In this document: piece after piece, positions 42,120-50,036 of the stretch | How the letters are laid out: the number at the start of each line of letters is the position of its first letter | Numbering within the stretch: the stretch's first letter is position 1 | Origin: Zeimonas sp964538505 | Lineage (GTDB): Bacteria; Pseudomonadota; Gammaproteobacteria; Burkholderiales; Burkholderiaceae_E | NCBI GenBank assembly: GCA_964538505.1 | Contig: CAZIDY010000005.1 | Span: 62,001 to 126,000 of the forward strand | Direction: 5' to 3' | DNA: 64,000 nucleotides | The notes under the pieces: model-generated | What the model was told of the DNA's origin: nothing | Database searches by the model: none | What the model saw: only the letters and a program-made list of their open reading frames with translations | Made by a program: the position numbers and the translations under genes

Positions 42120-44096
42120 ATGATCCGGCTCGAAGGCGTCACACTGTCGCGCGGCGGCCGCGTGTTGCTCGATCGCGCGAGTGCATCGATCGCGCCCGGC
42201 GAGCGCATCGCGCTGATCGGACGCAACGGCAGCGGCAAGACGACACTGCTCGCCGCGCTCGCCGGCGAGGTGCTGCCCGACGAAGGCAACATCGAGCAGC
42301 CGTGGCGCGCGACGATGCGCCTCGAGCAGTCGCTGCCGTCGAGCCCGCTGCCTGCGTGGCGTTTCCTCGTCGACAGCGACGAAGCGCTCGCCGCCGCCAC
42401 TGCGGCGCTCGCCGAAGCCGGGCACGATGCAGACGGCATCGCGATCGCGATCGCGCACGAGAGCTGGCTCGATGCCGGCGGCGCGAGCGCCGAAGCGCGC
42501 GCACGAACGCTGCTCGCCGGGCTCGGCTTCGACGCTGCGCAGGCGGATACCGCGGTCGATGCGCTGTCCGGCGGCTGGCGGATGCGACTGAACCTGGCGC
42601 GCGCCTTGTTCGCGCCGAGCGAGCTGCTGCTGCTCGACGAGCCGACGAACCACCTCGACCTCGACGCGATCCTCTGGCTCGAGCGCTGGCTGCTGCGCTA
42701 CGCGGGAACCATTGTCGTCGTCTCGCACGACCGCGACTTCCTCGATCGCGTCGCGAGCGCGACGCTGCATCTCGACGAGGCGCGCCTCGTACGCTATGCC
42801 GGCGGCTACAGTGCCTTCGAGCGGCTGCGCGCGCAGCGCCGGATGCAGGTCGAGCGCGAGCGCGCATCGCAGCAGCAGCGCATCGATCACCTGAACGCGT
42901 TCATCGAGCGCTTTCGTGCCAAGGCGACGAAGGCGAGACAGGTGCAGAGCCGGATCAAGGCACTCGAGCGCATGGCCGAGGTCGCACCGGTACGCGAGCT
43001 GCGCGGCATCGATTTCCCGTTGCAGGAGGTGGGCGAGACGCCCGACCCGATGCTGCGCGCCGAGGCGCTCGATGCGGGCTACGGCGCCCAGGCCGTGCTG
43101 CGCGGCGTCGACCTCACGATCCGGCGCGCCGCGCGCATCGGCGTGCTGGGCCGCAACGGGGCCGGCAAGAGCACGCTGGTGCGCACGCTGGTCGGCGAGC
43201 TCGAACCGCTCGCCGGCGAGGTGCTGCTCGCACGCGGCGTGCGCATCGGCTATTTCGCGCAGCAGGGCATCGATGCACTGCACGCCGACGACACGCCGCT
43301 GCAGCGACTGCAGCGCAGCGCGCCGGCCGAGCGCGAGCAGGTGCTGCGCGACTACCTCGGCCGCTTCGGTTTCTCCGGCGTCGACGCGACGCGCCCGATC
43401 GGGCCGATGTCCGGCGGCGAGAAGGCGCGCCTGCTGCTCGCGCTGACGCTGCAGGCACGTCCGCAGATGCTCGTGCTGGATGAGCCGACCAACCACCTCG
43501 ACGCGCAGGCGCGCGATGCGCTGGCCGACGCACTCGCCGAGTTCGACGGCGCGCTGCTGCTCGTCTCGCACGACCGGTACCTGCTGCGCTCGACCGTCGA
43601 TTCCTTTGTGCTCGTCGCCGACGGTCGGGTCGAGCCCTTCGACGGCGATCTCGACGATTATGCGAGCTGGCTGTTGCAGCGACCAGCGGGCGCGTCGTCG
43701 GCGGGTGCGGGGCGCTCCGGCCGGGATTCCGGTGCAGGCGCCTCAGCGACGATCGACGCGGCGGCAGCGACCGCGTCGAAGCGCGATGAACGGCGCAGCG
43801 CGGCGCGGCGCCGCGCGCAGCTCGCCGAGCGGCTCCGGCCCTTCGACGAGGAGATCGCGGCGATCGAACGGCGACTCGACGAGATCACCGCACGGATCGA
43901 GCCGATCGAGGCGCGACTCGCCGAGCCCGACGCCTACCGGGATGCCGAGGGCGCCGGAACGCTCGCGCGCGAACGCGCCACGCTGCAGCGCGAACGCGAT
44001 TCGCTCGAGGAGCACTGGATCGAGCGCAGCACCGCCCGCGACGCGGAGCGCGAGGCCTTCGAGCGCGGGGACGATCGAAGTGTGAACAGGCCCTGA
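42120..44096 (+). CDS. ABC-F family ATP-binding protein (YheS-like)
   Basis: Soluble twin-cassette ATPase of the translation-factor ABC-F group; no membrane segment. It has 658 residues. First cassette: GRNGSGKTTLLAAL (34-41) and signature LSGGWRMRLNLA. A charged linker (RMQVERERASQQQRIDHLNA), the P-site tRNA interaction motif, follows near 240-290. Second cassette: GRNGAGKSTLVRTL (344-351) and MSGGEKARLLLALTL. The C-terminal 100 residues form a coiled coil rich in Arg and Glu. Length and order resemble YheS more than Uup or EttA. The last five residues SVNRP derive from a short repeat shared with the SpoU gene. Confidence 0.9.
   Translation: MIRLEGVTLSRGGRVLLDRASASIAPGERIALIGRNGSGKTTLLAALAGEVLPDEGNIEQPWRATMRLEQSLPSSPLPAWRFLVDSDEALAAATAALAEAGHDADGIAIAIAHESWLDAGGASAEARARTLLAGLGFDAAQADTAVDALSGGWRMRLNLARALFAPSELLLLDEPTNHLDLDAILWLERWLLRYAGTIVVVSHDRDFLDRVASATLHLDEARLVRYAGGYSAFERLRAQRRMQVERERASQQQRIDHLNAFIERFRAKATKARQVQSRIKALERMAEVAPVRELRGIDFPLQEVGETPDPMLRAEALDAGYGAQAVLRGVDLTIRRAARIGVLGRNGAGKSTLVRTLVGELEPLAGEVLLARGVRIGYFAQQGIDALHADDTPLQRLQRSAPAEREQVLRDYLGRFGFSGVDATRPIGPMSGGEKARLLLALTLQARPQMLVLDEPTNHLDAQARDALADALAEFDGALLLVSHDRYLLRSTVDSFVLVADGRVEPFDGDLDDYASWLLQRPAGASSAGAGRSGRDSGAGASATIDAAAATASKRDERRSAARRRAQLAERLRPFDEEIAAIERRLDEITARIEPIEARLAEPDAYRDAEGAGTLARERATLQRERDSLEEHWIERSTARDAEREAFERGDDRSVNRP
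44079..44094 (+). repeat. 16-bp repeat AGTGTGAACAGGCCCT, copy 2
   Basis: Identical to 9680-9695 (opposite strand). Supplies the last residues SVNRP of the ABC-F protein and the first base of its stop codon. Confidence 0.7.
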
Positions 44097-44123
44097 GCGC
44101 GCGGAAGCCGACTCCGCTGCGGG

Positions 44124-44129
44124 TAGAAT
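44124..44129 (+). promoter_or_regulatory. -10-like box before the CoA gene cluster
   Basis: TAGAAT ends 6 bases before the ATG of the hydroxyacyl-CoA dehydrogenase. There is no ribosome-binding site between, so the transcript would be leaderless. No -35 match is visible. Confidence 0.35.
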
Positions 44130-44135
44130 CGCCCG

Positions 44136-45710
44136 ATGAACACACCTTCGACCCCCGTTCCCTTCCAGTGCGTCGGCGTCGTCGGCAGCGGCGCGATGGG
44201 CCGCGGCATCGCGCAGCTGTTCGCGCAGGCCGGCATCGCGGTTCGCCTGTACGACGCGAATCCTGCCGCCGTCGCCTCCGCGCTGTCGGCGCTCGAAGAC
44301 ACCTTCGCGAAGCTCGTCGACAAAGGCCGGCTCGCGCCCGACGCGGCGCAGCGTGCACGCGCCGCGCTCGGCACCGTCGATTCACTCGAGGCGCTGGCCG
44401 GCTGCGACCTCGTCGTCGAAGCGATCGTCGAGCAGCTGGAGCCCAAGCGCGAGCTGTTCCAGGCACTCGAATCCATCGTGGGCGACGACGCGGTGCTCGC
44501 CACCAATACGTCGTCGCTGTCGGTGACTGCCATCGCTGCACGCTGCCGTCGACCACAACGCATCGCCGGACTGCATTTCTTCAACCCGGTGCCGTTGATG
44601 AAGGTCGTCGAGGTCGTGCGTGCGATGCGCACCGACGACCCGGTCGTCGAGCGCCTCGTCGCCCTCGTGCGCTCGAGCGGGCATCGCCCGGTCGTCACGC
44701 GCGACACGCCCGGCTTCATCGTCAACCACGCGGGGCGGGCCTACGGTACCGAAGCGCTTGCGGTGCTCGGCGAAGGCGTCGCCGAGGTCGACGCGATCGA
44801 CCGCATCCTGCGCGAGCAGGTGTCCTTCGGCGGCAAGGGCTTTCGGCTCGGCCCTTTCGAGCTGCTCGACCTCACTGGCCTGGACGTCTCGCAACCGGTG
44901 ATGGAATCGATCTATCGCCAGTTCTACGACGAGCCGCGCTTCCGGCCGTCGGTGATCGGCGCGCAGCGTCTCGCGGCCGGACTGCTCGGTCGCAAGAGCA
45001 GTGAAGGTTTCTATCGTTACGCCGAAGGCGCCGTCGCCGATGCGCGCACGGAGCCGCCCGCGCCGTCGGTCGGCATCCGTCCCCCGGTATGGATCGCACC
45101 CGGCCCGCAGGCGGGCCGTGTTGCTGCCGCAGCGCGTGCACTGGGCGCCGTCGTGCGCGAGGGCGGCTCGCCCGGCACGCAGGAACTCGTGCTCGTCGCG
45201 CCGCTCGGCCTCGATGCGACCGCCGCCACGCAGGCGGACGCAGGTGCCGCGGGCGCAGCCGCGCTTCCCGCCGAGCGCGTAGTCGCAATCGACGCGCTGT
45301 TCCCGATCGAGCCCGGTCAGTGCCGGCGCCGCGTATTGATGACGACACCTGCCACGCGCCCGGAGATTCGCGATGCCGCGCATGCGATCTTCGCCTCCGA
45401 CGGCGTGCCGGTGACGATGCTGCGCGACAGCCCGGGTTTCGTCGCGCAGCGGGTCGTCGCGATGATCGTCTCGATCGGCAGCGAGATCGCGCAGCAGCGC
45501 ATCGCGTCGCCGTCGGACATCGATGCCGCCGTGCAGGCCGGGCTCGGTTATCCGCTCGGGCCGCTGGCGATGGGCGACGCGATCGGCCCGAGCATCGTCT
45601 GCACGATTCTCGACAATCTGCAGGCGCTCACCGGCGATCCACGCTATCGGGTCGGCGGCTGGCTGCGCCGCCGTGCGCAGCTGGGGCTGTCGCTGCTGCA
45701 CGAGGATTGA
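44136..45710 (+). CDS. 3-hydroxyacyl-CoA dehydrogenase (PaaH/PaaC-like)
   Basis: NAD-dependent oxidation of 3-hydroxyacyl-CoA. It has 524 residues. The Rossmann loop VGSGAMGRGIAQLFAQAG spans about 16-33. ATNTSSLSVTAIA and the catalytic-His region AGLHFFNPVPLMKVVEVV follow, and DTPGFIVNHAGRAYGTEA starts the first C-terminal 3HCDH domain. A weakly conserved middle (about 300-400) is followed by a second 3HCDH domain (DSPGFVAQRVVAMIVSIGSE). This double-domain form is typical of PaaH of phenylacetate degradation, but no other paa gene is near. First of a tightly packed four-gene set. Confidence 0.88.
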   Translation: MNTPSTPVPFQCVGVVGSGAMGRGIAQLFAQAGIAVRLYDANPAAVASALSALEDTFAKLVDKGRLAPDAAQRARAALGTVDSLEALAGCDLVVEAIVEQLEPKRELFQALESIVGDDAVLATNTSSLSVTAIAARCRRPQRIAGLHFFNPVPLMKVVEVVRAMRTDDPVVERLVALVRSSGHRPVVTRDTPGFIVNHAGRAYGTEALAVLGEGVAEVDAIDRILREQVSFGGKGFRLGPFELLDLTGLDVSQPVMESIYRQFYDEPRFRPSVIGAQRLAAGLLGRKSSEGFYRYAEGAVADARTEPPAPSVGIRPPVWIAPGPQAGRVAAAARALGAVVREGGSPGTQELVLVAPLGLDATAATQADAGAAGAAALPAERVVAIDALFPIEPGQCRRRVLMTTPATRPEIRDAAHAIFASDGVPVTMLRDSPGFVAQRVVAMIVSIGSEIAQQRIASPSDIDAAVQAGLGYPLGPLAMGDAIGPSIVCTILDNLQALTGDPRYRVGGWLRRRAQLGLSLLHED

Positions 45711-45713
45711 CGT

Positions 45714-46499
45714 GTGACCGCCCGGCTGCTCGACGAGCGCCGCGGCGCCGTGCAGGTGCTGCGCATCTCCAACCCGGGTGCGCGCAACGCACTGCATCCT
45801 GACGTCTATTCGGCCGGCATCGACGCCTTCGAGCGCGCGCGCACCGACGCGCAGGTGCGCGCCGTCGTGCTCGCCGGCGACGGGGAGCATTTCTGCGCCG
45901 GCGGCAACCTGAACCGCCTTCGCGAGAACCGCTCGAAGGATCCCGCCTTGCAGGCGGCGTCGATCGACCTGCTGAATCGATGGGTGCTGGCGATTCGCGA
46001 TTGCCCGAAACCCGTGATCGCCGCCGTCGAAGGCGCGGCGGCCGGTGCCGGCTTCTCGCTGGTGCTCGCCTGCGATCTCGTCGTCGCCGCAAGCGACGCA
46101 CGCTTCGCGATGTCCTACGTGCGCATCGGCCTGACGCCCGACGGGGGATCGAGCTGGTTCCTGGGAAGGCGCGTACCCTACCCGCTCGCCTACGAGTGGC
46201 TGGCCGGCGGCGAGACGATCCCCGCCGCACGCCTGCACGGCGTCGGCCTCGTCAACGAACTGGTCGAACCGGGCCGTGCGCTCGACTGCGCGCTGGCGCG
46301 CGCCGACCGGCTCGTCCGCGGGCCCGCGTTCGCACTGGCCGGCATCAAGACGCTGCTGTCGGCCGACGAGCGCGCTGCACTGATGCAACGACAGCAGCAC
46401 GAACGCGATTCCTTCGTCGCCGCGCTGTTCCACGACGATGCGGCCGAGGGGATCGCGGCGTTTCTCGAGAAGCGCACACCGCGTTTCTCGAGCGACTAG
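45714..46499 (+). CDS. Crotonase-fold enoyl-CoA hydratase/isomerase (PaaG-like)
   Basis: CoA-thioester enzyme of 261 residues with a GTG start three bases after the dehydrogenase gene. The oxyanion hole is formed by FCAGGNLNRLR (Gly63/64) and GAAAGAGFSLVLACD (about 108-113). The two Glu of classic hydratases are absent: their region reads MSYVRIGLTPDGGSSWFL, with Asp143 in the PaaG-like position. Isomerase or ring-handling chemistry is therefore more likely than simple hydration; this is inference. Overall pattern matches crotonase trimers, with a C-terminal helical tail ending RTPRFSSD. Confidence 0.85.
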   Translation: MTARLLDERRGAVQVLRISNPGARNALHPDVYSAGIDAFERARTDAQVRAVVLAGDGEHFCAGGNLNRLRENRSKDPALQAASIDLLNRWVLAIRDCPKPVIAAVEGAAAGAGFSLVLACDLVVAASDARFAMSYVRIGLTPDGGSSWFLGRRVPYPLAYEWLAGGETIPAARLHGVGLVNELVEPGRALDCALARADRLVRGPAFALAGIKTLLSADERAALMQRQQHERDSFVAALFHDDAAEGIAAFLEKRTPRFSSD

Positions 46500-46534
46500 G
46501 CCCTGACCGCGCTGAGGAATCGCAGGAGGAAGCG

Positions 46535-47617
46535 ATGAACGCCACTCCCGAGAGCGACGACATCGGCACGACGGCCGTCCCGGAGCGGCTGAGCGTCGAT
46601 GTCGAGTCGCTTTCCCGATGGCTCGCGGCGAACGTCGAAGGATTCGCCGGCCCGATCGAGGTCGAGCTGTTCCGCGGCGGGCAGTCGAACCCCACCTACC
46701 TGCTGACGACGCCGGGTGCCCGCTACGTGGTGCGCTCGAAGCCCGGGCCGTCGGCGCGACTGCTGCCGTCGGCGCATGCGATCGAGCGCGAGTTTCGCGT
46801 GCTGGAGGCGCTCGCGCAGACTACGTTGCCGGTGCCGCGCGTGCATGCGCTGTGCGAAAACGAATCGGTGATCGGCCGCGCCTTCTACGTGATGGAGCAC
46901 GTAGCCGGACGCGTGCTGTGGGACCAGTCGCTGCCGCAGGCTTCGCGCGACGAGCGAGCGGCGATCTACGACGAGATGAACCGCGTCGTCGCCGAGCTGC
47001 ATTCGATCGATCCGGAAGCAATCGGGCTCGCCGGCTTCGGTCGGCCGGGCAACTATTTCGCGCGCCAGATCGCGCGCTGGAGCAGCCAGTACCAGGCGTC
47101 GGAGACCGAATCGATCGACGCGATGAACCGGCTGATCGAATGGCTGCCGCAGCGCATTCCGCCGGGCGACGAGACGGCGATCGTGCACGGCGACTTCCGG
47201 CTCGACAACATCGTCTTCGATGCGCAGACGCCGCGCATCCGCGCGATCCTCGACTGGGAGCTCTCCACGCTCGGCCATCCGCTCGCCGATTTCTCGTACC
47301 ACTGCATGGCCTGGCACATCGAGCCGGGGCAGTTCCGCGGAATTGCCGGCCTCGACCACGAGGCGCTCGGCATCCCCGGCGAGCGCGAGTACGTCGAACG
47401 CTACTGCACGCGCACGAATCGCGATCCGGCGCGCGTGCTCGAGCACTGGGACTTCTATCTTGCGTACAACCTCTTTCGCCTCGCCGCGATCCTGCAGGGC
47501 ATCATGAAGCGCGCAGTCGACGGCACCGCATCGAGCGCGAAGGCGGTCGACGCCGGTCGCCGCGCCCGGCCGCTCGCCGAGCTCGGCTGGCGGATTGCTC
47601 GAGAGAGCCAAGGGTGA
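46535..47617 (+). CDS. APH-fold small-molecule kinase (ACAD10/LvaA-like)
   Basis: Phosphotransferase of 360 residues with a clear GGAGG before the ATG. Motifs: nucleotide loop FRGGQSNPTYLL (about 47-57), the Lys/Arg strand YVVRSKPG, FYVMEHVAGRVLWD at the hinge, the catalytic loop HGDFRLDNIVFD with Asp220 and Asn225, and the metal Asp240 in AILDWELSTLGHP. This subgroup, found beside acyl-CoA dehydrogenases and in levulinate catabolism (LvaA), phosphorylates hydroxyacyl-CoAs. Antibiotic resistance is unlikely. Its place among CoA enzymes supports such a role; the actual substrate is unknown. The stop codon falls in a GGGTGAA repeat. Confidence 0.82.
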   Translation: MNATPESDDIGTTAVPERLSVDVESLSRWLAANVEGFAGPIEVELFRGGQSNPTYLLTTPGARYVVRSKPGPSARLLPSAHAIEREFRVLEALAQTTLPVPRVHALCENESVIGRAFYVMEHVAGRVLWDQSLPQASRDERAAIYDEMNRVVAELHSIDPEAIGLAGFGRPGNYFARQIARWSSQYQASETESIDAMNRLIEWLPQRIPPGDETAIVHGDFRLDNIVFDAQTPRIRAILDWELSTLGHPLADFSYHCMAWHIEPGQFRGIAGLDHEALGIPGEREYVERYCTRTNRDPARVLEHWDFYLAYNLFRLAAILQGIMKRAVDGTASSAKAVDAGRRARPLAELGWRIARESQG

Positions 47618-47624
47618 AGGGTGA
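47610..47624 (+). repeat. GGGTGAA-type repeat, copy B
   Basis: AAGGGTGAAGGGTGA is the same heptad as in copies A, C and D. It contains the TGA stop of the kinase gene (47615-47617) and the GTG start of the GST gene (47621-47623). Without a partner arm it is a half-element. Confidence 0.55.
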
Positions 47625-48316
47625 TCGACCTATACACCTGGCCCACGCCGAACGGACACAAGGTTCACATCCTGCTCGAGGAATGCGGCCTGCCCTATGC
47701 CGTGCATCCGGTCGACATCAATGCCGGCGAGCAGTTCGCCCCCGAGTTTCTCGCGATCAGCCCGAACAACAAGATCCCGGCGATCGTCGATGCCGAAGGT
47801 CCGGACGGCCGGCCGATCGCACTCTTCGAGTCCGGCGCGATCCTCGTCTATCTTGCATCGAAGTCCGGCCGTTTCCTGCCGATCGAGACGCGCGCCAAGT
47901 ACGACGTGCTGCAGTGGCTGATGTTCCAGATGGGCGGCATCGGGCCGATGCTCGGGCAGGCGCATCACTTCCGCAACTACGCGCCCGAGCCGATCGCCTA
48001 CGGCATCGAGCGCTACACGAACGAGGCGAAGCGTCTGTACGGCGTGCTCGATCGGCGGCTGGCAGCCGCGGGCGACTGGCTCGCCGCGGGCGAATACTCG
48101 ATCGCCGATATCGCGACCTGGCCCTGGATCCGCTCGCACGCGAACCAGGGCATCGAGCTCGATGACTACCCGAACGTCGCGCGATGGTTCGAGCGTATCG
48201 GCGAGCGCACCGCGGTACGCCGTGCGATCACGGTGCTCGCCGATCGACGAAAGCCGACGATGGACGACCGGGCGCGCGAGATGCTTTTCGGCGCGACGCA
48301 GTACCGTCGTCGCTGA
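47621..48316 (+). CDS. Nu-class glutathione S-transferase (YfcG-like)
   Basis: Thioredoxin-fold GST with disulfide reductase-type activity in the best-studied relatives. It has 231 residues with a GTG start inside a repeat. The N-terminal domain begins MIDLYTWPTPNGHKVHILLE, with Thr9 and Asn11 in the Nu-class active-site positions. NKIPAIVDAEG and ESGAILVYLA form the glutathione site. The C-terminal helical domain has GEYSIADIATWPWI. It closes the CoA gene cluster; a detoxifying role for a pathway intermediate is possible but unproved. Confidence 0.9.
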   Translation: MIDLYTWPTPNGHKVHILLEECGLPYAVHPVDINAGEQFAPEFLAISPNNKIPAIVDAEGPDGRPIALFESGAILVYLASKSGRFLPIETRAKYDVLQWLMFQMGGIGPMLGQAHHFRNYAPEPIAYGIERYTNEAKRLYGVLDRRLAAAGDWLAAGEYSIADIATWPWIRSHANQGIELDDYPNVARWFERIGERTAVRRAITVLADRRKPTMDDRAREMLFGATQYRRR

Positions 48317-48378
48317 AGCGCCGTGGAGCGGTGGCGCTGCTACCGGATGCGGGTTCTGCTTTCGGCGCCGCAGCAGGC

Positions 48379-48846
48379 TTACTGCAGCGGTTCCTCGGCA
48401 GCCGCCGGGATCGGAAAACTGAAGACGTCGATGCCTTCGTCCTCGAGCTCGGCGCGCTCGTCGGCCGTGGTGACGCCGCGGATGCCGCGCTCGGGCGCTT
48501 CCTGGTAATGGATGCGGCGTGCCTCCTCGGCAAAGCGTACGCCGACGTCCTCGGTGTTGCGCACGAGGTGCCGAGCTGCCTCGAGCCACAGCGCACGCAG
48601 CTGCTCGACGGTAGGCATCGCGGTGGTCTGTGCGTCAGCGGGCGGGTTCGCCGGGCCATCCTCGCGCTTCTGCGTCGGAGACGACAGGTTCAGCCGCGGA
48701 GCACTCGGCGTGCGACGCACCTGCGCGCTGTCGCAGACCGGGCATCGTACGAGCGAGCCGGCAAGCTGCTCGTCGAAGGCATCGGCCGACGCGAACCAGC
48801 CCTCGAAAGGGTGCGCGTGCTCGCAGACGAGATCGAATACTTTCAT
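48379..48846 (-). CDS. DUF1178 protein, putative zinc ribbon
   Basis: Conserved protein of unknown function, 155 residues from the ATG at 48846; a longer frame to 48900 lacks family similarity. It begins MKVFDLVCEHAHPFEGWF and has CPVCDS at 35-40, so Cys8, His10/12, Cys35 and Cys38 could bind zinc. The middle is low-complexity. The C-terminal half (MPTVEQLRALWLEAARHLV to EAPERGIRGVTTADERAELE) is the conserved part. DUF1178 genes are widespread in beta- and alphaproteobacteria without assigned role. It is divergent from selU. Confidence 0.85.
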   Translation of the reverse strand: MKVFDLVCEHAHPFEGWFASADAFDEQLAGSLVRCPVCDSAQVRRTPSAPRLNLSSPTQKREDGPANPPADAQTTAMPTVEQLRALWLEAARHLVRNTEDVGVRFAEEARRIHYQEAPERGIRGVTTADERAELEDEGIDVFSFPIPAAAEEPLQ

Positions 48847-48856
48847 GGTTCCATGC

Positions 48857-48862
48857 ATTTTA
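48857..48862 (-). promoter_or_regulatory. -10-like box before the DUF1178 gene
   Basis: TAAAAT on the minus strand ends 10 bases before the ATG, in a short AT-rich patch. No ribosome-binding site is visible between. Confidence 0.3.
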
Positions 48863-48935
48863 AGTCTTTTTGTCGGACCCTTCCCCGTGCGGATCCGCAC
48901 CGGGCAGGCGTGACTGCGGGACCAGGGATTTCCGG

Positions 48936-50036
48936 GTGAAGACGCCGCAACGGATCGCCGTCGACGAGGTCTTCGCGCCCGGGGCGCGCTTCGACACGAT
49001 CGTCGACGCGCGCAGCCCTTCGGAATTCGCCGAAGATCGCCTGCCGACGGCGATCAACGCGCCGGTGCTCGACGATGCCGAGCGCGCCCTCGTCGGGACG
49101 GTCTACCGGCAACAGTCGGCATTCCTCGCCCGGCGTATCGGCGCTGCGCTCGTTTCGCGCAACATCGCCGCGCACCTCGAGCAGGTCTTCGCCGGGCATC
49201 CGCCCGAATGGCGCCCGCTCGTCTACTGCTGGCGCGGCGGAAACCGATCGGATGCGCTGGCGACGGTGCTTGCCGCCGTCGGCTGGCGCACCAGCGTGCT
49301 CGACGGCGGATACCGCGCATTCCGCCGGCACGTCATCGACGAGTTCGAGCGGCTGCCGTCGCGCCTGCGCTGGCACGTCGTCGCCGGCCGCACCGGCAGC
49401 GGCAAGAGTCTCGTGCTCGCACGCCTGGTCGAACGCGGCGAGCAGGTGCTCGATCTCGAGCGGCTCGCGCGTCATCGCGGCTCGGTGCTCGGGCTGCTGC
49501 CCGACGAGACGCAACCCTCGCAGAAGGCCTTCGAGACTGCCGTCTGGGACGTGCTTCGGCGCTTCGATTCGGCGCGCACCGTGTTCGTCGAGTCGGAGAG
49601 TCGGCGCGTCGGCCGCTGTCATCTGCCCGATGCGCTGATCGACGCGATGCGCGCGGCAGCGTGCACGCAGCTGCAGGCGCCGATCGACGTGCGCGCCCGG
49701 CTGCTGCTCGAGCAGTATCGGCACTTCGTCGACGATCCGTCACAGCTGTTCGAGCGTCTCGACCGGCTGCTCGCGTTGCACGGGCAGGCCCGCATCGAAG
49801 CATGGAAGACGCTTGCACGCGAGCAGCGCTGGCAGGCCTTCGTCGAGTCGATGCTCGAGACGCATTATGACCCTGCCTACGAGCGATCGATGCGCCACAA
49901 CTATGCGCGGCTCGAAACCTCGACGGTGATCGGACTCGACGAAGGGCCCGACGCGATCGAGCGCGCGGCCGAGGTGCTGGCGACTGCCTCCGTCAACGCT
50001 CCTCGTTCGTCCCGAAGCGGTCCGGACGGCGGGTGA
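48936..50036 (+). CDS. selU: tRNA 2-selenouridine/geranyl-2-thiouridine synthase
   Basis: Modifies the wobble 2-thiouridine of tRNA, replacing sulfur with selenium via a geranylated intermediate (MnmH). It has 366 residues with a GTG at 48936. A frame open to 48870 offers an alternative, but family similarity starts near TPQRIAVDEVF. The rhodanese domain has Cys98 (LVYCWRGGNRSDALA). The P-loop domain has VAGRTGSGKSLVLARL (about 149-163). The selenophosphate donor gene selD is not in the window. The 3' end overlaps the convergent ppiD gene by 44 bases. Confidence 0.9.
   Translation: MKTPQRIAVDEVFAPGARFDTIVDARSPSEFAEDRLPTAINAPVLDDAERALVGTVYRQQSAFLARRIGAALVSRNIAAHLEQVFAGHPPEWRPLVYCWRGGNRSDALATVLAAVGWRTSVLDGGYRAFRRHVIDEFERLPSRLRWHVVAGRTGSGKSLVLARLVERGEQVLDLERLARHRGSVLGLLPDETQPSQKAFETAVWDVLRRFDSARTVFVESESRRVGRCHLPDALIDAMRAAACTQLQAPIDVRARLLLEQYRHFVDDPSQLFERLDRLLALHGQARIEAWKTLAREQRWQAFVESMLETHYDPAYERSMRHNYARLETSTVIGLDEGPDAIERAAEVLATASVNAPRSSRSGPDGG

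Noticed and set aside
46535..47617. Aminoglycoside resistance gene, from the APH fold
   Set aside because: The subfamily motifs (GGQSNPTYLL, HGDFRLDNIVFD, ILDWELSTLGHP) and the CoA-enzyme neighbours fit the ACAD10/LvaA group; nothing suggests mobile resistance.
44136..48316. CoA gene cluster as a horizontally acquired island
   Set aside because: Codon use looks like its neighbours, and there is no integrase, tRNA junction or insertion sequence beside it.
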